Positions 1 through 7,043 are shown, counted from the first letter of the stretch. The stretch is DNA of 16,725 nt from Gammaproteobacteria bacterium (GCA_029864945.1 JAOTSL010000031.1:1-16725), one strand, 5' to 3'. Made by a program: numbers and translations. Notes: generated from the sequence alone by a model not told the origin.

Positions 1-308
1 TTTCTGAGTCGCAAGCCCGTCAACCATGTAAGGCTTGGAATAAACACACCTTGCTCAACGCCGCCAAAAAGCGGAATAATGGCAGTAATGCCTTCTGGAC
101 CAGACGTGGTAGTTAAAAACTTTTTTTCAAACTGCCAACCGAATTGTGTAATAACCGGCTCAACAGTTAAACCCTTGTCTTCAATAAAATCAATTGTTTT
201 GGGAGAAAGGTAGCTGACACCTAACCGAGGACCAGACAATGTTTCTGAATAACTTTCAGAACACAAACAAGATAAAACTAAAACAAATATCAGTTTTTTT
301 AATTTCAC
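1..308 (-). CDS. Exported protein of unknown function, partial (3' end outside window)
   Basis: The first 102 codons of a minus-strand gene are visible; the rest lies beyond position 1. The start is taken as the GTG at 306-308 because an in-frame TGA lies two codons upstream and no ATG follows nearby; the Shine-Dalgarno is weak. The protein begins with MKLKKLIFVLVL, a positively charged then hydrophobic Sec-type signal, with a plausible cleavage after SYS (about residue 21). The mature part is rich in Gly, Phe and Trp and contains ITQFGWQFE and a GGVEQGVFIPSLTWLTGLR stretch. This recalls families of small secreted or outer-membrane beta-barrel proteins of unknown function, but that likeness is from memory. 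It lies 65 bp downstream of the flavoprotein gene on the same strand, so they may be co-transcribed. No function is assigned. Confidence 0.6.
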   Translation of the reverse strand, partial: MKLKKLIFVLVLSCLCSESYSETLSGPRLGVSYLSPKTIDFIEDKGLTVEPVITQFGWQFEKKFLTTTSGPEGITAIIPLFGGVEQGVFIPSLTWLTGLRLR

Positions 309-373
309 AACTCACTTTATTATTGTTTTTTTATTTCTTTTGACCACTACATCCCTGCTCACAAACGTCAATA

Positions 374-916
374 TCAGGCATTTCTCTGATCTATTGTTCG
401 CTCCAATGACAGTAATGAAACATCAATTGCTTTTATTGTAATTTCATCAACCAAATTAAGACTATCATCAAATTTCAATTTCGCATATGGAATACATAAC
501 GACGCATCTATAACCACATGTGAATTCATCGCACTTAATATTTGAACTAACGAACTAAACGCTCGCACACCGCCCAAGCCACTGGTTGAGACTGTCATTA
601 TCACAACGGGTTTTAATACTAGCGCATCTGAGGACACCATCCAGTCGAGTGCATTTTTCAAAACACCAGAGATACCATGTGCATATTCGGGCGCGCATAT
701 AATTAGCCCGTCCGCGCGCCGGATTTTATCAATAAAACTAGCCACTAATTCAGGCATTAATTGATCTTCAATGTCGGGACTAAATGTCGGAATATTTTGT
801 AACGACTCCAACACTGTTACGTTTATATGATCGGGAGACAATTGTGAAATCGCATTCAACAATGCCGTGTTATAAGATTTATTACTGACGCTACCTGAAA
901 GTGCCACTATATCCAT
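374..916 (-). CDS. NADPH-dependent FMN reductase family flavoprotein
   Basis: This is a 180-residue flavodoxin-fold protein of the NADPH-dependent FMN reductase (ChrR/YieF/SsuE-like) family, at the usual length. Residues 7-15 (GSVSNKSYN) form the FMN phosphate-binding loop. Around residues 75-92 the family signature PEYAHGISGVLKNALDW is intact; it forms the isoalloxazine side of the FMN pocket. Relatives use NAD(P)H to reduce FMN, quinones, azo dyes or metal ions in the cytoplasm; the substrate here cannot be told. An AGAGGA motif sits 10 nt upstream of the ATG. It is followed after 65 bp by the exported-protein gene on the same strand, and upstream is a 520-bp mostly non-coding region that should hold its promoter. 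Family assignment is firm, substrate unknown. Confidence 0.88.
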   Translation of the reverse strand: MDIVALSGSVSNKSYNTALLNAISQLSPDHINVTVLESLQNIPTFSPDIEDQLMPELVASFIDKIRRADGLIICAPEYAHGISGVLKNALDWMVSSDALVLKPVVIMTVSTSGLGGVRAFSSLVQILSAMNSHVVIDASLCIPYAKLKFDDSLNLVDEITIKAIDVSLLSLERTIDQRNA

Positions 917-1107
917 ACAAACTGCATCCTCTATAATTGCAACCGCAGAGCTACTTTATTTTAACTGAAAATAAACACCCGTAATCAACTCATGATCAGA
1001 AACCCCTGATAAAAACTCAGAAAACCACAAAGTCGTGCTCGCTAACAGGCAACCATTCCCGATATAAGTCAGCACACCTTATCGTCCATTTATTCACGAG
1101 GACCAAT

Positions 1108-1246
1108 ATGTCAAACTAACACACAACGACAACCAGAAATCACTTTTCGTTTAAGACTTCCAATTTTTCGAAGAATAATTCAAGAATGGGTCAAACTAGA
1201 TGAATTAAATTTCGTTCCAATAAAAGTTCAATCATTTATCGACTAA
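1108..1246 (+). pseudogene. Possible remnant of a short gene, frameshifted after the start
   Basis: An ATG at 1108 has a GAGG motif 7 nt upstream but meets a TAA at its fourth codon. The next frame (+1) is open from before 1109 to a TAA at 1244-1246. Its tail reads like a real protein: about 40 residues including TFRLRLPIFRRIIQEWVKLD, with alternating basic and hydrophobic residues. The open frame has no ATG, GTG or TTG of its own at the start. Either a single-base change broke a short gene here or the open frame is chance; the homologous family is not recognised. Confidence 0.2.
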
Positions 1247-1388
1247 AAATTCGTCTAACACAGACAGTTTAAAACAGTAAAATTCACTATTCATTTCCCC
1301 AAATCTTCAGCTTTAGAATACCCCCAAACCTTTCAAACACTTATTAACTACTTTACGTTTGGTACACCTGTTGCTCTAGTCAAACCAG

Positions 1389-1418
1389 AACAGTGCAAGG
1401 ATGCACTATTCTTTTTTT
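1389..1418 (+). terminator. Rho-independent terminator-like hairpin just ahead of the DUF2892 gene
   Basis: AGTGCA (1392-1397) and TGCACT (1402-1407) form a perfect 6-bp stem with an AGGA loop, extended by two A-T pairs across a C/A mismatch, and followed by seven T at 1412-1418. It ends only 20 nt before the ATG at 1439, leaving space for the Shine-Dalgarno but not for a promoter. It could end an upstream transcript or attenuate the downstream gene. Confidence 0.6.
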
Positions 1419-1438
1419 ATTAATTAAAGGAGAACAAG

Positions 1439-1708
1439 ATGGATAATACTTTATGGGTTAACGTCGCACTTGCTGAACGTTGTCTTCGGGCAGCAACTGC
1501 GCTTATTACAGTATTTTATTTATTATTGGCACCGGGCTTACCGTTATTTTTTGCACTTGCTAATTTAGCGAGTTTATATTTACTGTTAACAGCACTGATA
1601 GCCTGGGATCCACTTTATGCACTTTTTTACAAAGTAACTCAGCTTCTGAATATTCGCTCCAATGATGAAAATCGTGTTTTACCGTCGGAGTATCAACTTT
1701 CAATATAG
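1439..1708 (+). CDS. Small inner-membrane protein, DUF2892 (YgaP-like membrane domain)
   Basis: This 89-residue protein opens with a short polar segment and an ERCLR motif (residues 13-17), then carries two hydrophobic helices at about 18-35 and 37-55, ending in TALIAWDPLYALF. That arrangement (N-terminal ER.LR, two helices, a closing W-D/C-P-x-Y-x-L-x motif) is typical of DUF2892, also found as the membrane half of the rhodanese YgaP. Here it is free-standing, with Asp where YgaP-like versions often have Cys. The start is well supported by AAAGGAG (1426-1432) 6 nt upstream. The C-terminal 25 residues are polar. Family function is not established. A terminator-like hairpin precedes it and an 11-bp hairpin follows it, so it may be a single-gene unit. 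Confidence 0.75.
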   Translation: MDNTLWVNVALAERCLRAATALITVFYLLLAPGLPLFFALANLASLYLLLTALIAWDPLYALFYKVTQLLNIRSNDENRVLPSEYQLSI

Positions 1709-1723
1709 TTAAGCTCTGATGCG

Positions 1724-1759
1724 CTGTCTCGAACCAGTCAACCTATGAGTTCGAGGCAG
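1724..1759 (+). terminator. Stem-loop downstream of the DUF2892 gene
   Basis: CTGTCTCGAAC (1724-1734) pairs with GTTCGAGGCAG (1749-1759) over 11 bp with one G-U pair and a 14-nt loop. Only an AT-rich tract without a true T run follows, so it may be a weak terminator or a 3'-end stabilising hairpin. It starts 15 bp after the stop codon. Confidence 0.45.
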
Positions 1760-1846
1760 TAAATTAATATTAACATTATCAAAACCCGATAATTAAAAAG
1801 GTAACGTTACATTTTTCAACTTTAGAATTTAACTGTACATAAGAAT

Positions 1847-1874
1847 TTGATTTATATTAAGCACAACATATAAT
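1847..1874 (+). promoter_or_regulatory. Sigma-70 type promoter of the receiver gene
   Basis: TTGATT (1847-1852) and a consensus TATAAT (1869-1874) are separated by 16 bp, placing the transcript start near 1881 and leaving a leader of about 28 nt before the ATG at 1909. A palindrome lies just upstream at 1795-1816. Confidence 0.6.
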
Positions 1875-1908
1875 AAATTAAATTCTCTTACAAAATTGTA
1901 TTATTTTA

Positions 1909-2298
1909 ATGCCTAAAAGACTGACCATTCTCGCCGTTGACGACACAAGTATTCAATTAGCACTCATTGAGTGCTACTTAACATCCCTAAACTCACCTTA
2001 TGAGCTAAACACCGCAAGTGGCGGACACGCAGCCTGGAAAATGCTTAGTGGAACCCCCGATCGCTACGACCTTGTCTTATTGGATAGGAATATGCCAGAT
2101 ATGGATGGCCTTGAGGTTCTCAAGCTAATGCGACAACATGAAATTTTGAAAAACATCCCAGTAATACTTCAGACTGCAAATACCGAAGAAGAAGATATTC
2201 GTGAAGCTGTTCGGGCTGGCACGCCTTATTACCTAACCAAACCTTTTACCAAAGAATCAATGTTAGCCATTATCGACTCAGCCCTTAAAAACCAATAG
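1909..2298 (+). CDS. Single-domain response regulator (receiver only, CheY-like)
   Basis: The 129-residue protein is one complete receiver domain with no output domain. The acidic pair is Asp11-Asp12, the phospho-acceptor is Asp59 within LLDRNMPDMDG, the switch threonine is Thr89 (QTA) and the conserved lysine is Lys111 (TKPF); all are in their expected places. Such proteins act as phosphate shuttles, phosphate sinks or by direct contact with a partner. It has its own promoter with a perfect -10, but no clear Shine-Dalgarno precedes the ATG. The gene 170 bp downstream encodes a hybrid kinase with an HPt domain, a natural source of phosphate for it; this pairing is inferred from position. The protein's own target cannot be seen. 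Confidence 0.88.
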   Translation: MPKRLTILAVDDTSIQLALIECYLTSLNSPYELNTASGGHAAWKMLSGTPDRYDLVLLDRNMPDMDGLEVLKLMRQHEILKNIPVILQTANTEEEDIREAVRAGTPYYLTKPFTKESMLAIIDSALKNQ

Positions 2299-2397
2299 TT
2301 ATAATATACCTCTATCTAAAATTAACTAACAGACATTAAATCAACGCCTGTGCGACAGCGCATATAACTCGCTTCTATTCATTCGCGTAATTGATTT

Positions 2398-2403
2398 TTG
2401 ACA
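2398..2403 (+). promoter_or_regulatory. Consensus TTGACA, possible -35 element of the hybrid kinase gene
   Basis: A perfect TTGACA lies 66 bp before the kinase start. No good -10 box follows at 16-18 bp; the nearest (TATGTC) is at 19 bp. Treat as a weak promoter candidate. Confidence 0.25.
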
Positions 2404-2468
2404 AAAGTTTCATTCTACAACCTATGTCCGTCCATCGTAATTAATACTCCCTCTCGTCATGCTCAAGG

Positions 2469-4760
2469 ATGCTCTTCGCCGTCCGATGCACTTTTCAGAG
2501 TAGCTTAAATAATTTGACCAGAACATCATGTAAATTAAACAAAATCATAAATTTGAAAAATAACACACTAAAAAAACGCATTGAAACTAGCTGGATTTCT
2601 GAAGAGAAAAAAGCAGGACTATTACTCTGCGGAATCATTATGATTGTGTTAACGCTATGTATTACTGGTGTCGGTTTATGGGGTATGAATCTTATTCGTG
2701 CCAAGGCTGAGAGCATTGTTCAACTTCAGATTGACAAAATGCAAGATGTGGCCAACATGCGTGCCGCAGCACATGAACGCACTGTTATTTTACAGCGAAT
2801 AATTTTACTCAACGATCCACCCGAACGAGACAATGAGCTTATTCGATTTAACTTTTTGGGCACCGAATTCATTAGAAACCGTACGGCCTTCCTCAAACAT
2901 AAAATGGCCGACGCTGAACTCACGATACTCGAATCACAAAAGGCCAAAAGCAAAGTTTCGGATACACTTCAAAATAAAGTAATTGAATACCTGATAGAAG
3001 GCCAACTCGATTTAGCCAGAGAAGTATTAGTTAAAGATGCAATACCACGTCAAGACGATGTCTTTCAGGCATTATCTGAATTATTCCTTTTTCAAAAACA
3101 GGCAGCAGATCAATCCGCAAAAGAAGCAGAAGAAACTTATTATCAGGATCGTTTATGGATTCTGCTTATGTCATCCGCCGCAATAATCACGGGCCTACTA
3201 ATTGGGCTTGTCATTAATGATCGTTCCAATCAAGCAAGACAAGCTCGCGAGATATATTTAATGGAAATATTGAGAGCTAATGACGCAAAAAGTTCATTTT
3301 TGTCTAACATGAGTCACGAAATTCGCACACCTCTAACCGGAATTATTGGTTTCGCTGAGTTATCTCTGGATAGTGACCAGACCGCATCAGAAAGATTAAA
3401 TGCGTTGATCAGAATTGTTGGCAGCGGAAAGCATTTGCTTAACATCATTAATGATATTTTAGATTTATCTAAAATTGAAGCTGCTAAATTGGAAATTGCA
3501 AATGTTCCAACATCACCATTTCAGGCCTTAGCGGATGTGCGGACTATTGTTGAAATGCAAGCTCAAGAAAAAGGTTTAAGTTTTAGCGTCAACTACAACT
3601 ACCCAATACCAAAAACCATATTAAGTGACCCATTAAGAATGAAACAAATATTGCTAAATTTGTGCAGCAATGCAATCAAGTTTACGAACAAGGGACATAT
3701 TCAAATTAATATCAGCACCAACTTTCGTGAAGAAGAAATTTCATTCGAAGTAGTAGATTCTGGCATTGGCTTTAGTGACGATAAAATGGAGAGTATTTTC
3801 AAAGATTTTGAACAAGCAGACTCCGCAACTACACGCCGCTATGGCGGCACCGGCTTAGGCTTATCTTTATCGCGAAGTTTAGCAAAACTGCTCGGTGGAA
3901 ATATTTCTGTCGTTAGCACACTAGGTAAAGGAAGTCGCTTTACCGCCACAATTAGCACAGGTCGATTAGGCGATATAGTTTTAATCAATCGAGAGGAGGA
4001 CTTAGCTGGCATTACAACCCAGGCAGCGGTAACAAAATTACCACAGATTAATTTTGTTACCGGTAATATTTTACTTGTAGAGGATACCGAACTGAACCAA
4101 ATATTATTTTCTACGCTCCTAAAACGAATGGGGGCCACAATAACGATTGTAGAAAATGGAAAACTAGCTGTGGATGAAGCTTTATCAAATAATTATGATT
4201 TAGTTCTCATGGACATTCAGATGCCAGTAATGGATGGATTAGAAGCAACGCAATTATTAAGAAAACAAGGATACAACAAACCTATTGTTGCACTTACTGC
4301 TAATGCAATGAAAGAAGATAGAGAGCAATGCATTTCCGCAGGATGTGATGATTTTGTTGCCAAACCAATCAACCGAGAACAACTCTCAAATATAGTGCGA
4401 CAACATTTGCCAAACACCACCCCCTTCGTCAATACAGTACCAATTGAACCAGAGCACATTGATGACTCCCCGGAGATGATGGCACTAGTAGTACAATTTG
4501 TTAATAATGACGGCGCTAGTTTTATTGAAGAAATTAATATCTCACTCACAAATAAAAGCTGGAACCAATTGAAAATTGCCACACATAAACTCAAAGGTAC
4601 GGGTGGTGCGTTTGGCTACCAAATACTAAGTAAACACTGCGAGAAAATTGAGTTTCAGTTGTTAAATAATAATTACGAACAAGTTACGTGGCTAATAGGT
4701 GATCTAAACGCTATATATAAACGCATCGTGGCCGGCCTTACTCTAAATAGGAATGCATAA
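2469..4760 (+). CDS. Membrane hybrid sensor histidine kinase with receiver and HPt domains
   Basis: The 763-residue protein is a complete tripartite hybrid kinase. A first membrane helix at about 50-72 and a second at about 229-249 enclose a helical periplasmic domain resembling the four-helix-bundle sensor of chemoreceptors. No clear HAMP follows. HisKA carries His283 (SHEIRTPL). The ATPase domain has the N box with Asn401 (SNAIKF), DSGIG at 430-434 and GGTGLGL at 459-465. The receiver has Glu538-Asp539, Asp582 (MDIQMPVMDG), Thr610 and Lys632. A C-terminal HPt has His706 (THKLKGTGGAFG). The phosphate path would be His283 to Asp582 to His706 and then to a separate receiver, plausibly the one at 1909. 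The N-terminus is uncertain: the ATG at 2469 has an AAGG too close to work well, and no other in-frame ATG precedes the first helix. The stimulus is unknown. Confidence 0.9.
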   Translation: MLFAVRCTFQSSLNNLTRTSCKLNKIINLKNNTLKKRIETSWISEEKKAGLLLCGIIMIVLTLCITGVGLWGMNLIRAKAESIVQLQIDKMQDVANMRAAAHERTVILQRIILLNDPPERDNELIRFNFLGTEFIRNRTAFLKHKMADAELTILESQKAKSKVSDTLQNKVIEYLIEGQLDLAREVLVKDAIPRQDDVFQALSELFLFQKQAADQSAKEAEETYYQDRLWILLMSSAAIITGLLIGLVINDRSNQARQAREIYLMEILRANDAKSSFLSNMSHEIRTPLTGIIGFAELSLDSDQTASERLNALIRIVGSGKHLLNIINDILDLSKIEAAKLEIANVPTSPFQALADVRTIVEMQAQEKGLSFSVNYNYPIPKTILSDPLRMKQILLNLCSNAIKFTNKGHIQINISTNFREEEISFEVVDSGIGFSDDKMESIFKDFEQADSATTRRYGGTGLGLSLSRSLAKLLGGNISVVSTLGKGSRFTATISTGRLGDIVLINREEDLAGITTQAAVTKLPQINFVTGNILLVEDTELNQILFSTLLKRMGATITIVENGKLAVDEALSNNYDLVLMDIQMPVMDGLEATQLLRKQGYNKPIVALTANAMKEDREQCISAGCDDFVAKPINREQLSNIVRQHLPNTTPFVNTVPIEPEHIDDSPEMMALVVQFVNNDGASFIEEINISLTNKSWNQLKIATHKLKGTGGAFGYQILSKHCEKIEFQLLNNNYEQVTWLIGDLNAIYKRIVAGLTLNRNA

Positions 4761-4799
4761 AGCTCACAAAAAATTAGTAAACTAAAATGTTTCTTTAAA

Positions 4800-4962
4800 C
4801 CTAGAATCCGCAGTTAGATTCGACTTTATAGTGCAAGATATTGATGTGCATAGTGAATTTAAAAAATGCGTGGTCACCTTATTGGTGATCAGCAGTTTTT
4901 TAAATTGACTAGGTGCATCAAGAGCTTGTGCTAGAAATCGCGATCTAACTGCGGAATCTAGG
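4800..4962. mobile_element. 163-bp fold-back MITE-like element with CCTAG ends
   Basis: The element begins CCTAG and ends CTAGG. Its two 67-bp arms align without gaps as inverted copies with about 52 of 67 positions identical, including GCAGTTAGAT near the ends and AATTTAAAAAA near the centre. The remaining 29 bp in the middle form a smaller hairpin with a TTATT loop, so the whole element folds on itself. TTAAA occurs directly on each side (4795-4799 and 4963-4967), as expected of a target duplication. The termini resemble those I recall for IS1380-family elements such as ISEcp1 (CCTAGATTC). It encodes no transposase, so it would need one in trans. A short minus-strand frame through it is a by-product of the palindrome. 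Confidence 0.75.
4865..4904. terminator. Central hairpin of the fold-back element, likely bidirectional terminator
   Basis: TGGTCACC and GGTGATCA form an 8-bp stem with one G-U pair and a TTATT loop. Outside a small internal loop the strands continue with A6 on the left and T6 on the right. Read in either direction it gives a stem followed by a T run. It lies between the convergent kinase and reductase genes, neither of which has another obvious terminator. Confidence 0.5.
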
Positions 4963-5934
4963 TTAAACATTCCCCCTATTATGACCTTTCATATAATCAA
5001 TCTCAGGCCCTTTAGGTACAATACGCGTTGGATTAATAGAAGTATGACTCCAGTAATAATGTGTTTTAATATGATCCATATTAACGGTATCTCCGATACC
5101 CGACATTTGGTACATTTCTCTAAGGTAATTTGAAAGATTTGGATAATCATCAATCCGTTTTAAGTTACATTTAAAGTGGCCGACGTAAACAGAATCAAAT
5201 CTAATTAATGTTGGGAATAAACGTAGGTCTGCTTCTGTGAATGTATCACCAACTAAATATCGCTGGTTTGCCAAGCGTCTTTCTATTTCATCTAATGCAT
5301 AAAATAAATCATCAAATGCCTTTTCGTAGGCTGCTTGAGTTTTAGCAAAGCCTGTTTTATAAACGCCATTATTTATATTGTCATAAACAAAAGCATTTAT
5401 CTCATCAATTTCATTTTTCAAATTTTGAGGATAATAGTCATTTTCATCGCCAGTTAAATGATTAAATGCAGAATTCAACATTCTAATAATCTCTGATGAT
5501 TCATTATTAACAATGATTTGTTTTTTCTTATCCCATAATATCGGCACGGTTACTACACCATCATATTTACCTGCTGCTTTATCATATATTTCCTGCAACG
5601 TTTTTGCGCCGTACAAAGTGTCACCAGTAGCATTTGGGTATTCGTTAAAGTCCCAGCTAATTTCCGTCATTTTTGGATTCACAACAGACACACTTATCAT
5701 ATCTTCCAGCTTTTTAAGCTTTCGATAGATTAGTGTCCGGTGCGCCCAAGGGCAGGCATCTGAAACATATAAATGATACCGACCCGCTTCCGCCTTAAAA
5801 CCTTCCATTCCTGTTGGTCCGGCATCCCCATCGACAGTTACCCAGCTTCTAAACTGTGATTCCCAGCGTACAAATGCGCCCTTTTCAACGGGAAAGTCCA
5901 GTTGATCTCGCTTAGTTTGTTTTTGATTACCCAT
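4963..5934 (-). CDS. yqjG: Glutathionyl-hydroquinone reductase (Xi-class GST, YqjG/Ecm4 family)
   Basis: The protein belongs to the glutathionyl-hydroquinone reductases, which use glutathione to remove glutathionyl groups from hydroquinone adducts in the cytoplasm. The family active site CPWAHR is present, with the catalytic cysteine at residue 61 from the chosen start. Further hallmarks are the SVVNP stretch, VPILWDKK, the C-terminal helical domain with GDTFTEADLRLFPTLIRFD, and HYYWSHTSINPTRIVPKGP at the end. The ATG at 5932-5934 (323 residues) is preferred because GGAAGG lies 7 nt ahead; the ATG at 5947-5949 has no Shine-Dalgarno. The stop codon TAA lies inside the TTAAA duplication next to the fold-back element. 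It is transcribed after, but separated by a terminator from, the haemoglobin gene. Complete, with no missing key residue seen. Confidence 0.92.
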   Translation of the reverse strand: MGNQKQTKRDQLDFPVEKGAFVRWESQFRSWVTVDGDAGPTGMEGFKAEAGRYHLYVSDACPWAHRTLIYRKLKKLEDMISVSVVNPKMTEISWDFNEYPNATGDTLYGAKTLQEIYDKAAGKYDGVVTVPILWDKKKQIIVNNESSEIIRMLNSAFNHLTGDENDYYPQNLKNEIDEINAFVYDNINNGVYKTGFAKTQAAYEKAFDDLFYALDEIERRLANQRYLVGDTFTEADLRLFPTLIRFDSVYVGHFKCNLKRIDDYPNLSNYLREMYQMSGIGDTVNMDHIKTHYYWSHTSINPTRIVPKGPEIDYMKGHNRGNV

Positions 5935-6075
5935 GATGCTGCCTTCCATTAATTATTTAAAATAATGGTAACCTTAAAAATTGATAAACCTATCGATTTA
6001 CTGAAACTAAAAGATCTAATTTTCAAATGCACTGAGATTTCGAGGGATAAAGGGAGGGACGTACGATTGCTAGAC

Positions 6076-6107
6076 AAAAAAAGACGAGTGAATAAAATCC
6101 ACTCGTC
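6076..6107 (-). terminator. Rho-independent terminator of the haemoglobin gene
   Basis: On the minus strand GACGAGTG and CACTCGTC form a perfect 8-bp stem with a 9-nt loop followed by seven T (6076-6082). It starts 38 bp after the stop codon at 6145. Confidence 0.85.
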
Positions 6108-6144
6108 CTAGGTATTACAACAATATCAAAAACTGGTCGTGAAA

Positions 6145-6966
6145 TTAACGACCTAAAACATCACCACGTGTACTTTCAGCAATGGCTGCTGCTTCACCAA
6201 TCAAATCACCAGGTACATTCAACTCGGTCAAAGTGCCACCCAAATGCTCCATGATTACATCGAAATGAGTGTCATTCAGCCCTTTTGCAACTAAATGAGC
6301 ATGACCTTTACGCATATCTTCACCGGTGTAATTGTGAGGGCCGCCAAATGCCATGGTCAGGAAAGCTTTTTGTTTTGTTGCCTGCTTATCCATGTCAACA
6401 TTTTCAAAAAACTGGTTAACACGATCATCGGCTAATACTTTACGATAGAAAATATCCACCGCTGCATTTACAGCTGCATCGCCACCTATGCGTTCAAATA
6501 AGGTTTGTGAGCCCGCCTTAGCTGCTTTTTCTTCGTCAGTGTAACCAGCTAATACATCAGCACGGGTACTTTCTGCGATGGCTGCCGCTTCACCAATCAG
6601 GTCACCAGGTACATTTAACTCGGTCAAAGTGCCACCCAGGTGCTCCATAATAACGTCAAAATGTCCACTATTTAGTCCATTTGCTACTAGGTGCGCATGA
6701 CCTTTACGCATGTCTTCACCGGTATAATTGTGCGGGCCACCGAATGCCATAGTCAAAAAGGCTTTTTGCTTTGTTGCCTGTTTATCCATGTCAACGCCTT
6801 CAAAAAACTGATTAACACGATCGTCAGCTAACACTTTTCGATAAAAGATATCTACAGCCGCATCAACGGCACCATCACCACCTATGCGTTCAAATAAACT
6901 TCCTTTTGCTTCATCTTGTGCTACTTCTGAAGATCCACCAAATAGTTTTTTTAACAGTCCAAACAT
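6145..6966 (-). CDS. Tandem two-domain group 1 truncated haemoglobin
   Basis: The 273-residue protein contains two truncated haemoglobin domains in one chain: residues 23-139 and 155-271, offset by 132 residues and differing at only 8 of 117 positions. Each resembles cyanobacterial GlbN. Proximal haem ligands are His90 and His222 (RKGH), B10 tyrosines are Tyr42 and Tyr174 (DIFYRKVL), and position E10 is lysine (Lys66, Lys198) instead of GlbN's histidine. Group 1 proteins bind O2 and NO and can act as NO dioxygenases; that role is inferred here. The first 13 residues (MFGLLKKLFGGSS) could form an amphipathic helix, and a 15-residue Ala/Lys/Glu linker joins the domains. The ATG at 6964-6966 is chosen because GGAGG lies 9 nt upstream; a TTG two codons earlier is too close. 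A promoter with an NsrR-like dyad lies upstream. Confidence 0.93.
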   Translation of the reverse strand: MFGLLKKLFGGSSEVAQDEAKGSLFERIGGDGAVDAAVDIFYRKVLADDRVNQFFEGVDMDKQATKQKAFLTMAFGGPHNYTGEDMRKGHAHLVANGLNSGHFDVIMEHLGGTLTELNVPGDLIGEAAAIAESTRADVLAGYTDEEKAAKAGSQTLFERIGGDAAVNAAVDIFYRKVLADDRVNQFFENVDMDKQATKQKAFLTMAFGGPHNYTGEDMRKGHAHLVAKGLNDTHFDVIMEHLGGTLTELNVPGDLIGEAAAIAESTRGDVLGR

Positions 6967-7014
6967 ATACAATTGCCTCCGGCTTTTTAATAAAACGTTA
7001 GAAATAATACGGCC

Positions 7015-7043
7015 ACTTTACCCTTATTAAAGTGTATTGTAAA
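7015..7043 (-). promoter_or_regulatory. Candidate promoter of the haemoglobin gene
   Basis: On the minus strand TTTACA (7038-7043, five of six to TTGACA) and TAAAGT (7015-7020, four of six) are 17 bp apart. The start would fall near 7008, about 40 nt before the ATG. The -35 box lies within the dyad at 7032-7048. Confidence 0.4.

Larger units (their letters stand above)
917..1438. other. Long intergenic stretch between divergent genes
   Basis: No intact gene is seen in this 522-bp region. It must hold the promoter of the minus-strand flavoprotein gene and whatever drives the DUF2892 gene; no convincing sigma-70 promoter could be picked. It contains a short stop-free frame ending at 1246 and a terminator-like hairpin at 1389-1418, listed separately. 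Confidence 0.6.

Noticed and set aside
4782..4970. 62-codon minus-strand frame through the fold-back element
   Set aside because: It lies almost wholly within the palindromic element, has no Shine-Dalgarno and is explained by the repeat.
5952..5966. ATTATTT-A-AAATAAT palindrome ahead of yqjG
   Set aside because: Perfect but purely A/T in an AT-rich leader, so chance is likely; no matching promoter was found.
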